This document shows, piece after piece, positions 1 to 6,996 of a stretch of 13,245 nt of DNA; the stretch's first letter is position 1; each line of letters opens with the position of its first letter. The notes beneath the pieces were generated by a model. It did not search any database. It had not been told where the DNA came from and was given only the letters and a program-made list of their open reading frames with translations. Source of the stretch: Caldifarciminota bacterium (GTDB lineage: Bacteria > Hydrothermota > Tepidihabitantia > B3-TA06 > JALVRC01); the NCBI GenBank assembly GCA_027025255.1, contig JALVRC010000112.1, forward strand, positions 1 through 13,245. The letters run 5' to 3'. The position numbers and the translations under genes are program-made.

Positions 1-508
1 TATTATTAGAGATTGGTTTAGAAGCAGCTGCTCCAACAGGGTAAAGTCTTTTGACTTCAATGCTTTTGCTCATATATCTTGCAATAAGTGATGCCCTTAC
101 TGCTGAGAGTTCCCAGTTAGTTGGGAATCGTTTTCTTAAACTTTTCCCAACAGGAGTTTTATCAGTATGTACTATAATCATGATATTTTTACCGTTGGGA
201 ATATTTTTAATAAGATTGTCTATCTTATGTTTACCTATTTCTGTAAGTTTTATCTCAGGAAGAGGTTTAAAAACTTCATCACTTTGGAGAGTTGCAATTA
301 TATTATTTGTTTTTGAAGAATCAAAATGAGACAGTGTGTCTTTTATATAAACTGTGTCTATAGACCGGGTTTGATGCTTATTAAGAAGTATTGATATTTC
401 TTTTTTCTGATTTTCATACCCATTTTCTAATGGCTTTAAAATAAAGAAATATCCATAACTTCCAATACAGATACTAACAAAAAAAAGAATCCATCCAATG
501 TATTTCAT
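1..508 (-). CDS. OmpA/MotB-like envelope protein, C-terminus cut by window edge
   Basis: This gene reads leftward from an ATG at 508-506 and is still open at base 1, giving 169 codons. Residues about 4-24 form one hydrophobic segment (GWILFFVSICIGSYGYFFIL), so the protein is probably anchored in the inner membrane with the rest in the periplasm. A polar, helix-prone stretch follows. From about residue 78 comes an OmpA C-terminal-like peptidoglycan-binding domain: the HTD motif with D116, then NWELSAVRA at 131-139, where the family's conserved Asp and Arg normally contact peptidoglycan peptide. In the visible part this resembles MotB-type and other OmpA-family proteins. No flagellar gene is nearby, so a stator role is not supported. 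The ATG overlaps the valS stop (ATGA), implying translational coupling. Family call is good; specific role unknown. Confidence 0.78.
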   Translation of the reverse strand, partial: MKYIGWILFFVSICIGSYGYFFILKPLENGYENQKKEISILLNKHQTRSIDTVYIKDTLSHFDSSKTNNIIATLQSDEVFKPLPEIKLTEIGKHKIDNLIKNIPNGKNIMIIVHTDKTPVGKSLRKRFPTNWELSAVRASLIARYMSKSIEVKRLYPVGAAASKPISNN

Positions 509-3063
509 AAAGCGTTAAAAATCCTTTTTATATTGTTTAATTTATCTTCCAGTTCTTTCAATTTTGCTTTTTCTTTTTCAATTATCTCTTGTTTAGCATG
601 TTCCAGAAATCCTTTATTTGACAATTTCTTCTTTTTTGCAATAATAATCTTTTCAAGATTAGTGGCTTCTTTTTCCATGCGTTTTTTTTCATTTGTAATA
701 TCAATGTTTGATATACCAATTATAAGTTCTTTGTCCCTTATAGGTAAACGTATACCTTTATCTAACATAGGATCTATATTAACGTTACAAAGAGCATTAA
801 GGTATGGTTGTAATTCTTTATCCACCGCATCTTTTAGGTTAATGGAAAGCTTTTTTGTAAGGGGGATGTTTAAACTGGATTTAATATTTCTTATGCTTTG
901 TACATAGGCCTTGAATAAATTGAGGTCGTATTCCTCCTTTGTTTCTCTGGTTGGTTTAGGCCATGAAGCGTACATAATCGAGCCCGTGCTGTATCCCATT
1001 TTATGCCATATTTCTTCAGTTATAAACGGCATAAAAGGATGAAGAAGTTTTAAGAATTCTTTCAAAATGTAATGCGAAACTCCTGGGTGCTGGTTGGTGA
1101 GCTTATTCTTTCTGATTTTTATAAGTTCAAGGTACCAATCGCAAAAATCGTGCCAGAAAAATTGATAGAGTCTCTGGGCAATCTGAGTAAGCTCAAATGT
1201 TTTATAATACTCTTCAATGCGCATAAGTGTTTCATTAAATTTGTTCAAAATAAAACTGTCTATTTTATCAGCTGGTTCATTTATAATATTTGATTCAGGG
1301 TAAAGGTTGTGTACAAGTCTTGCTGCGTTCCATAGCTTATTGGCAAAATTTCTTCCGGTTTTTATCCGTTCTTCAGAATATATTACATCCTGTTCTCTCG
1401 GGGTTATGAGAAGTAGGCCAAAACGCAAAGCATCTGCTCCATATTTTTTCATAAGTTCAATAGTGTCAGGTGAATTCCCAAGACTTTTGCTCATTTTTCT
1501 GCCTTTTTCGTCTCTTATCATAGTGTGGAATAAAACATTTTTGAAAGGTGGAGTGTTTGTAAACTCAAGACCTGCCATTATCATTCTTGCTACCCATAAG
1601 TAGATAATATCCCATCCAGTGATAAGTATATCAGTGGGATAAAAGGTTTTTAAATCTTCTGTTTTTTCTGGCCAGCCCATTGTAGAGAAAGGCCAGAGCC
1701 ACGAAGAAAACCACGTATCAAGAACATCAGGATCTTGAACAGGATTTTCTGCTCCGCATTCAGGGCAGGCAGGCTTATCTTCTTCGCTAACAAACGTATG
1801 TTTACATGTCCTGCATGTAAACACAGGTATTCTATGCCCCCACCAGACCTGTCTCGATATACACCAGTCCTGGATATTATCAAGCCAGTGAAAGTAAAGG
1901 TTTTTCCATCTTTCAGGATAAAATCTTATAGTGTTATCTTCAACAACCTTTTTAGCCTTTTCTGCAAGTGGCTTCATTTTTACAAACCACTGATCAGATA
2001 GGTAAGGCTCAATTACAGTATTACACCTTTCACATGTCCCAACGCTTACATTATAGTCCTCAATCTTTTCAAGAAAGCCTTTATCTTTTAACAGTTCTAC
2101 TATTTTTTCTCTTGCCTTGAAACGTTCAAGCCCGGCAATGGGCCCTGCCTCTTCTGTCATGAATCCCTTATCATTTATGATAAGAATACCGTCAATGCCA
2201 TGTCTTCGCGCAATGTTAAAGTCGTTTAAATCATGATATGGTGTAACCTTTACTGCACCTGTTCCAAAATCTTTTTCCACAATATCGTCTGTAATAACAG
2301 GAATTTCCCTGTTCATGAGGGGGAGTATAAGTTTCTTACCAATGTATTTTTTATACCTTTCATCTGCTGGATTTACAGCAACAGCCGTGTCTCCCACCAT
2401 TGTTTCTGGCCTTGTTGTAGCAACTGTAATAAATCCTTCATTATTCTTTAAAGGATACTTTATGTAGTATAGATAGCCCTTTTTCTCTTTATGTGTTACC
2501 TGCTCATCTGATAGGGCAGTATGACAGCGGGGACACCAGTTTACAATATACTTTCCCTTATATATAAGCTTTTTGTTATAAAGCTCAATAAATACCTTTT
2601 TTACCGCTTTGCTTAGTCCTTTATCAAGGGTAAAACGTTCTCTTGACCAGTCAAGTGAAGCTCCCATTTTTTTAAGCTGGTTAATAATGCGTTCTCTATG
2701 TTTTTTAGCCCAGTCCCAGACAAGAGGAATAAACATATCTCTGCCAAGGCTTTCCTTTGTCTTTCCCTCTTTTTTGATGTGTTTTTCTACCACTACCTGG
2801 GTTGCTAATCCTGCGTGATCAGTACCTGGTAACCATAGTGTTCTTTTACCCTGCATTCGGGCTCTTCTTATAAGAATATCCTGTAAGGTGTTATCAAGTA
2901 CATGTCCCAGTGTTAATACCCCTGTAACGTTTGGTGGAGGGATTACAATTGTAAAAGGTTCACCATCACCCTGGGGTTTGAAAAGATTATTCTCTTCCCA
3001 CCATTTATACCATTTTTCTTCTATATCTTCAGGCGAATATCTCTTGTTGAATTTTTCTTCCAT
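505..3063 (-). CDS. valS: Valine--tRNA ligase (ValRS)
   Basis: This 852-residue class I aminoacyl-tRNA synthetase charges tRNA-Val in the cytoplasm. The signature HIGH box appears as TLGH (51-54) after PPPNVTG. The LPGTDHAGLATQ segment follows at 78-89, and KMSKS is intact at 523-527. The editing (CP1) domain spans roughly 190-350 with ATTRPETMVGDTAVAV at 215-230. Cysteine pairs at 177/180, 344/347, 417/420 and 433/436 fit zinc knuckles of bacterial ValRS. The anticodon-binding domain lies around 600-740. A lysine/glutamate-rich C-terminal coiled coil (about 790-848) matches the tRNA-contacting arm. Length is normal for bacterial ValRS. The start is well supported, because the family N-terminus (SPEDIEEKWYKWW) begins just after it and the next Met is residue 70. 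There is no ribosome binding site before it. The gene overlaps the next gene by four bases. Confidence 0.98.
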   Translation of the reverse strand: MEEKFNKRYSPEDIEEKWYKWWEENNLFKPQGDGEPFTIVIPPPNVTGVLTLGHVLDNTLQDILIRRARMQGKRTLWLPGTDHAGLATQVVVEKHIKKEGKTKESLGRDMFIPLVWDWAKKHRERIINQLKKMGASLDWSRERFTLDKGLSKAVKKVFIELYNKKLIYKGKYIVNWCPRCHTALSDEQVTHKEKKGYLYYIKYPLKNNEGFITVATTRPETMVGDTAVAVNPADERYKKYIGKKLILPLMNREIPVITDDIVEKDFGTGAVKVTPYHDLNDFNIARRHGIDGILIINDKGFMTEEAGPIAGLERFKAREKIVELLKDKGFLEKIEDYNVSVGTCERCNTVIEPYLSDQWFVKMKPLAEKAKKVVEDNTIRFYPERWKNLYFHWLDNIQDWCISRQVWWGHRIPVFTCRTCKHTFVSEEDKPACPECGAENPVQDPDVLDTWFSSWLWPFSTMGWPEKTEDLKTFYPTDILITGWDIIYLWVARMIMAGLEFTNTPPFKNVLFHTMIRDEKGRKMSKSLGNSPDTIELMKKYGADALRFGLLLITPREQDVIYSEERIKTGRNFANKLWNAARLVHNLYPESNIINEPADKIDSFILNKFNETLMRIEEYYKTFELTQIAQRLYQFFWHDFCDWYLELIKIRKNKLTNQHPGVSHYILKEFLKLLHPFMPFITEEIWHKMGYSTGSIMYASWPKPTRETKEEYDLNLFKAYVQSIRNIKSSLNIPLTKKLSINLKDAVDKELQPYLNALCNVNIDPMLDKGIRLPIRDKELIIGISNIDITNEKKRMEKEATNLEKIIIAKKKKLSNKGFLEHAKQEIIEKEKAKLKELEDKLNNIKRIFNAL

Positions 3064-3069
3064 GAAATA

Positions 3070-3097
3070 ATTATAAAGAAATTGTTTAGAAAGTCAA
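3070..3097 (-). promoter_or_regulatory. valS promoter, predicted to give a leaderless mRNA
   Basis: Reading the minus strand, TTGACT at 3097-3092 is followed by a 16-base spacer and a perfect TATAAT at 3075-3070. Only six bases separate the TATAAT from the valS ATG at 3063. Transcription normally starts six to seven bases past the -10 box, so it should begin at or next to the A of the ATG. The bases upstream of the ATG contain no GGAG-type sequence. This is a near-consensus housekeeping promoter; leaderless initiation is inferred from the geometry. Confidence 0.8.
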
Positions 3098-3200
3098 GGG
3101 AAAAAGAATTGTTTATTGGAAATTCAATGTCTTTTAAGTGTAGCGAGCTTATGTGGATTAAGAACTATACAGGTTTTATTTATAAGGTTTAGAATTAAAG

Positions 3201-3247
3201 TTTTTTAAAAAATTTTTCCTTGACAAATATTAAAAAATGTGTACAAT
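3201..3247 (+). promoter_or_regulatory. Promoter of the propeller gene pair with UP-like A/T tract
   Basis: TTGACA at 3220-3225, a 16-base spacer and TACAAT at 3242-3247 form a strong sigma-70 type promoter, with an expected start near 3254. Immediately upstream, 3201-3217 is an uninterrupted T6-A6-T5 tract covering the region where the RNA polymerase alpha C-terminal domain binds UP elements. This suggests high basal strength. The promoter diverges from that of valS, about 120 bases away. Confidence 0.75.
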
Positions 3248-3253
3248 GAAGAT

Positions 3254-3317
3254 GAGGATTACACGTATTTCATGCGTGGAGAGTTGGGCTCTCTCCCAGC
3301 ACTAAAGAGGAGGTAGA
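3254..3317 (+). promoter_or_regulatory. Structured 5' leader with mutually exclusive hairpins
   Basis: The predicted leader of about 64 bases holds a 7-bp hairpin with a three-base loop (3262-3268 with 3272-3278, loop TTC). Next comes a 6-bp hairpin GGAGAG/CTCTCC (3278-3283 with 3291-3296). The overlapping alternative GTTGGG/CCCAGC (3283-3288 with 3295-3300) cannot form at the same time. The CTCTCC strand can also pair with the GGAGG of the ribosome binding site (GAGGAGGT, 3307-3314), four bases before the ATG. I do not recognise it as a known riboswitch class. Pairings are seen directly; a regulatory switch is inference. Confidence 0.4.
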
Positions 3318-4811
3318 ATGTTCTTTATTTTATTTATGGGTTTAAGGCTTGAAAAGATAGAAGAATTATATTTTAGCAAGGCACATGCTGAGATAAAACG
3401 CTATGGCTTTGTAAGAAGTCTTTATTTTACAGGTGATATGAATAGAGGGTATGTTGTAGGGGGCGGAAAAGGTCTTGTTTTTTACAATGCATACCACAGG
3501 TTTGTTGCAGTTAATGGACTGCTTCTTTCTCCAACAGAGAGGGGACATTTTTCAAAGTACATTATTCAAATATCTCAACATGGTGATGAGATACTTGCAT
3601 GGAGTTATGCAGGAAGAATAAATATATATAGATTTGATGGAACTGTAAAACAGGGCTTCCTTTTGCCTTTTTGGGCACGGATTTTCTCTTTAATAATGAT
3701 ATCTGATTCTACTGTACTTATGACACTCTCCCCTAAAGATAATGAAGGCTATGCCCTCTTAAGATATAATCTCTATACAGGGGCGAGAAAGCCTTTTATG
3801 CCTCTTGATACAAGCATATACTTCTATGATAAGGAGCTTGCTGATTTAACGTATGGCAGTGCTGTTTCCATGTCTTTGGATAGCATTCTCATATTTTCTA
3901 TGCAGTGTGATTACAATGTGTATATTCTTTCAAAGGATGGAGAGATTATTGATTCTATTACTGATAGACCAGAAGGCTTTGTAGCATGGAAGGATTTTTA
4001 TCCAGAAAAGGTTAAAAGAGGTGGTAAGAAAGGATTTCTACGTGATAGCCTTTCAATGAGGGGGTTTGCTGGACAGGCTTTTTTTGTAAATAGTGATACA
4101 TTTATCATTGAAAGAGCATACTCAATAGATAGATACGATAGTATATTCTTTGATATATACAGCTTGGAAAAGAGAAAGTATTTAACTACGTTAAGCCTTG
4201 GTGATGGTATGATAACGTCTGTAAAAAATGGACGTATATACGTTACAAGGCCTCGTAAGGATTCTTCAGCTCCATACTTTACAATAGAGGTCTATAGGCT
4301 AACCGGGAATATTGATACACTCGTTAAAAAGAAGCCTTATGTTTTCGAGCCTGCAGTGATAAGGAATCTCAATGATGTATATGTCCATGATGTATTAAAG
4401 GGAAGGGTAAGGCTTTCTTCCTATGTAAAGAAGGGCAGTTTCTTACTCATCCATGTAAATAGATTAAGGGATTGTTCCCTTCCAGGTTTTAAAAAGCTTC
4501 TTGATGAGGATAGCCTTAATGGGGTTTTAAAGAAAAAAGGCTTAGATGTTCATGTAAGTACAAAGATCCTTTATAAGTTTAAGGATGAGGAGCTTTCAAA
4601 GAATTTCATAAAGGTGTCAGGTGAGAGCCTGGATGTAATATCGTCTGTTGAAAAGCCATATATACTTAAGTTATGGGATTTTTTGCTTATTGATAAGAAA
4701 GGCAGGCTTTTGCGTCACTGGAATATTAGTAATTTCAGTAGTGATGTAAATTTGTATAGTGTAGAGGCTTTTTATGATAGTTTGTATAATGCAATAAAGG
4801 AGGAGAAATGA
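3318..4811 (+). CDS. Probable exported beta-propeller protein with degenerate thioredoxin-like C-terminal domain
   Basis: I do not recognise a specific family. The 497-residue protein has recurring short beta-strand segments with DG/NG turns through about residue 360. Examples are INIYRFDGT at 101-109 and VYILSKDGEI at 201-210. These are typical of propeller proteins and loosely resemble the six-bladed BF3454-type proteins of Bacteroidetes. Residues about 371-495 look like a thioredoxin/TlpA fold: GSFLLIHVN, one cysteine (C386) where CxxC would lie, then FLLIDKKGRLLRHW at 455-468, the usual strand-turn-strand near the end. The redox CxxC is absent, so catalysis is unlikely. The N-terminus has only nine hydrophobic residues (MFFILFMGL) before charged sequence. 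The start is fixed by GAGGAGGT at 3307-3314 and an in-frame stop just upstream. It overlaps the next gene (ATGA). Confidence 0.6.
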   Translation: MFFILFMGLRLEKIEELYFSKAHAEIKRYGFVRSLYFTGDMNRGYVVGGGKGLVFYNAYHRFVAVNGLLLSPTERGHFSKYIIQISQHGDEILAWSYAGRINIYRFDGTVKQGFLLPFWARIFSLIMISDSTVLMTLSPKDNEGYALLRYNLYTGARKPFMPLDTSIYFYDKELADLTYGSAVSMSLDSILIFSMQCDYNVYILSKDGEIIDSITDRPEGFVAWKDFYPEKVKRGGKKGFLRDSLSMRGFAGQAFFVNSDTFIIERAYSIDRYDSIFFDIYSLEKRKYLTTLSLGDGMITSVKNGRIYVTRPRKDSSAPYFTIEVYRLTGNIDTLVKKKPYVFEPAVIRNLNDVYVHDVLKGRVRLSSYVKKGSFLLIHVNRLRDCSLPGFKKLLDEDSLNGVLKKKGLDVHVSTKILYKFKDEELSKNFIKVSGESLDVISSVEKPYILKLWDFLLIDKKGRLLRHWNISNFSSDVNLYSVEAFYDSLYNAIKEEK

Positions 4812-6052
4812 TACTTTTTTGGTTTATGGCAGGCTTTGAATGGGATAGTCTCGCACTGCTCCCTGATAGTGTAGAGCATATTAAGGATATATGTGTTGTT
4901 GGAGAGAGGATATTTGTAGGTGTTGATTGTGCTGTGAGCAAGAAGAATAACGCAGGTATTTATTATATGGATGAGGACGAAGGTTTATGGCAGGCTGTTG
5001 ATAGCTTTTTTGAGCCATGTAGTTCTGGTAACCAAACAAGGTTCAGTGCCTTTTATTTTGACACCACAATAAACAGGCTTTTTGCCACGGTACGTGAAGA
5101 AAGGCTACCAGGTCCTTACCATTTTTATCATTTTTCTTTTAGCGATGACACTGGAAAGACCTGGACACATATAATTGCTGATAGTGGAGGTGGAATAGAT
5201 ATGCCAAGAGAGATGCGGAGGCTTTCAGATGGTAATCTTTATTTTGCAGGTGGCGTAAATTATAATGATTCAGAGAGGAATGGACGTATCTATATTTCTT
5301 ATGATAACGGTGAAACATGGGAGATCTGGAAGAAGACGAGTAATGGAGAGGCAGGTGAGTTTCAGTTTATACTTGTGCCTGATACAGGTGTAATATGGAC
5401 AGCAAGTAATCTTGGAAGGAGTTATTACCTTTATGAAGATACACTGGGACGCAGCGGAGCTCTTATTAAGAAATCAAAGACAATTTCAGGTATCTTTATG
5501 ATGGTAAAGAGAGAAACGGATTATATTGCTTCAATGTGTATGACTCCTACTACGACTGAGACCAGGATATATGCATTTGATGGAGAAGACAACTGGACGA
5601 GTGTTTTAAGTTTACTTAATATGTATACAGGACGCTCTCTTTTGTATAGTAAGGCTGATTCACTAACACTTATTGGTATGTATGATTATGAATCCAAATC
5701 CCTTATATATTTTTTAGACCTTTCAAATAATATTGTAATGATAGACAGCAGTTTCAATGGCTATGGGGCAATTGACAGGATGAGGTTTCTTAATGATGGA
5801 AGACTGGCTGTGGCATTGCATCAGATGAATACTATGGAAAACAAAAACATAGTATACATTACAAAAAAGGATACACTCACCTCAATTGAGGTTCCTTTTG
5901 TGTCTTACACGTCTTATGAGGAGACAGGCTCAGCCAGTTTATATGACATAATGGGAAATAGGGTTGAAGGTAGTCCGGCTTCAGGTATATATTTCATAAA
6001 AGAAAGCACGAATGGGAGCGTGAGTGTGAAAAGGATTATCATTGTAAGATAG
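4808..6052 (+). CDS. Asp-box (BNR-type) propeller protein with type-A sorting-like C-terminus
   Basis: This 414-residue protein has two clear Asp-box motifs, SDDTGKTW at 112-119 and SYDNGETW at 164-171. They are the S-x-D-x-G-x-T-W turn found in sialidase, Vps10 and photosynthesis-assembly propellers. The catalytic residues of a sialidase are not evident, so it is probably a structural or binding propeller. The last 40 residues (LYDIMGNRV at 378-386, SGIYFIKE at 392-399, VKRIIIVR at 407-414) match the pattern of type-A sorting domains, which are removed during type IX secretion in Bacteroidetes and are widespread in FCB candidate phyla. Such a tail implies export, yet the N-terminus (MILFWFMAGFEW) is a minimal, uncharged hydrophobic stretch. 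The start is supported by GGAGGAG just upstream and an ATGA overlap with the previous gene. The exact ligand is unknown. Confidence 0.72.
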   Translation: MILFWFMAGFEWDSLALLPDSVEHIKDICVVGERIFVGVDCAVSKKNNAGIYYMDEDEGLWQAVDSFFEPCSSGNQTRFSAFYFDTTINRLFATVREERLPGPYHFYHFSFSDDTGKTWTHIIADSGGGIDMPREMRRLSDGNLYFAGGVNYNDSERNGRIYISYDNGETWEIWKKTSNGEAGEFQFILVPDTGVIWTASNLGRSYYLYEDTLGRSGALIKKSKTISGIFMMVKRETDYIASMCMTPTTTETRIYAFDGEDNWTSVLSLLNMYTGRSLLYSKADSLTLIGMYDYESKSLIYFLDLSNNIVMIDSSFNGYGAIDRMRFLNDGRLAVALHQMNTMENKNIVYITKKDTLTSIEVPFVSYTSYEETGSASLYDIMGNRVEGSPASGIYFIKESTNGSVSVKRIIIVR

Positions 6053-6109
6053 TAAAAGAAATTATTTGCTTATTGAGTTATAAATAGGATTTGAAAGGAA
6101 TAATATATA

Positions 6110-6132
6110 CTTTTGTTTTTGAGTCACAAAAG
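6110..6132 (+). terminator. Possible weak terminator after the propeller pair
   Basis: CTTTTGT (6110-6116) and ACAAAAG (6126-6132) form a perfect 7-bp inverted repeat around a nine-base loop, about 60 bases after the stop of the Asp-box gene. The stem is A/T-rich and the downstream tract (GATTCTTTT) is interrupted, so termination here would be weak. It is the only hairpin seen in the 183-base gap before the tRNA. Confidence 0.25.
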
Positions 6133-6188
6133 GATTCTTTTACTAAATTTGTATATGAGTTCCCTTTTTATAAAGAGTTTTTTGTTTC

Positions 6189-6216
6189 TTGACATGACAT
6201 AAAATATATATATAAT
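6189..6216 (+). promoter_or_regulatory. Promoter of tRNA-Leu and probably the downstream redox unit
   Basis: TTGACA at 6189-6194, a 16-base spacer and TATAAT at 6211-6216 give a full consensus promoter. The predicted start near 6223 lies about 13 bases before the tRNA. No second promoter or terminator is seen between the tRNA and the gene at 6343, so transcripts probably continue into it. Confidence 0.85.
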
Positions 6217-6235
6217 TATATTTATAGAAATATAT

Positions 6236-6320
6236 GCCGGGGTGGCGGAACTGGAAGACGCGGTAGACTCAAAATCTACTGCTCCTTGCGGGCATGAGGG
6301 TTCAAGTCCCTCCCCCGGCA
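6236..6320 (+). tRNA. tRNA-Leu (anticodon CAA)
   Basis: The 85-base cloverleaf is complete. The acceptor stem is GCCGGGG (6236-6242) with CCCCGGC (6313-6319), and the discriminator is A6320. The D-arm is GCG/CGC. The anticodon stem is GTAGA/TCTAC (6263-6267, 6275-6279) around CTCAAAA, giving anticodon CAA at 6270-6272, which reads UUG. A long variable arm (GCTC/GGGC, 6281-6293) is typical of class II leucine tRNA. The T-arm is GAGGG-TTCAAGT-CCCTC. The 3' CCA is not encoded, so it must be added by a nucleotidyltransferase. Its 3' end is only 22 bases before the next start codon. Confidence 0.97.
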
Positions 6321-6342
6321 TTTAAACAATAAAGGAGAAGTA

Positions 6343-6996
6343 ATGGGACTTATAAGCGATGAAGATAAAAAGTATCTAAAAAATGAGTTTAATAGTAAGA
6401 TGAAGGATGAGGTTCATATAAAGCTTTTTACTCAGAAAATTGATTGTCAATATTGCCCCAGTACAGAACAGATACTTAAAGAGATTTCTGATCTGGATGA
6501 AAGAATAAAGGTAGAGATTCTTAATGTTGTGGAAAATAAAGACGTAAAAGAGAAATACTCAATTGATAAAATACCGGCAATTGTCCTTTTGGATAAGGAA
6601 GATAAGGATTTTGGTATCCGTTATTTTGGTATTCCCTCAGGTTATGAATTCGGGACATTGGTTGAAGATATAATTAGTGTTTCATCACTTGATTCAGGCC
6701 TTTCAGAAGAGATTAAATCTCGTCTTGGAAGTGTTGATCAGGAAATACATATTCAAGTTTTTATAACTCCTACATGTCCGTATTGTCCAAAGGCTGTGAG
6801 GACTGCTCATCAATTTGCTATTGAGAATGATTATATAAGAGCTGATATGATTGAAGCGACAGAATTTCCTGAACTTTCAAACAAGTACGGTGTTTATGGT
6901 GTGCCTAAGGTTGTAATCAATGAGGACATTCAATTTGAGGGAGCAGTTCCAGAGAATGTGTTCATGGATTATATAATGAAGGCACTTAAAAAATAA
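6343..6996 (+). CDS. Protein disulfide oxidoreductase (PDO), tandem glutaredoxin/thioredoxin fold
   Basis: This 217-residue cytosolic protein consists of two thioredoxin-fold units. The first carries CQYC at 35-38 and the proline before its strand at 78 (KIPAIV). The second carries CPYC at 145-148 and P188 (GVPKVV). Both active-site sequences and their spacing closely resemble the PDO of Pyrococcus furiosus. The family forms and isomerises disulfides in intracellular proteins and is typical of thermophilic archaea and bacteria. No signal peptide is present. The start follows AAAGGAG (6331-6337). Its stop overlaps the start of the flavoprotein gene by one base (TAATG), consistent with the reductase recycling PDO. 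The family call is strong; exact substrates cannot be read from sequence. Confidence 0.93.
   Translation: MGLISDEDKKYLKNEFNSKMKDEVHIKLFTQKIDCQYCPSTEQILKEISDLDERIKVEILNVVENKDVKEKYSIDKIPAIVLLDKEDKDFGIRYFGIPSGYEFGTLVEDIISVSSLDSGLSEEIKSRLGSVDQEIHIQVFITPTCPYCPKAVRTAHQFAIENDYIRADMIEATEFPELSNKYGVYGVPKVVINEDIQFEGAVPENVFMDYIMKALKK

Noticed and set aside
1650..1883. Minus-strand frame inside valS, and the several plus-strand frames opposite valS
   Set aside because: They overlap a fully supported ValRS frame, have no recognisable domains and lack ribosome binding sites.
3064..3200. Possible T-box or other leader control for valS
   Set aside because: The promoter sits so close to the ATG that there is no transcribed leader to fold, and no specifier or T-box sequence is seen.
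5880..5891. Perfect palindrome CCTCAATTGAGG
   Set aside because: It lies inside the Asp-box coding region, 160 bases from the stop, with no T-tract or promoter nearby. It is most likely chance.
6201..6230. TA-rich stretch as a repeat or origin element
   Set aside because: It is accounted for by the -10 region of the tRNA promoter, and no DnaA boxes or iterons are present.
6124..6321. 65-codon minus-strand reading frame over the tRNA
   Set aside because: It is the antisense of tRNA-Leu, a frequent false annotation (GEGLEPSCPQGAVDFEST). It has no ribosome binding site and overlaps a complete cloverleaf.
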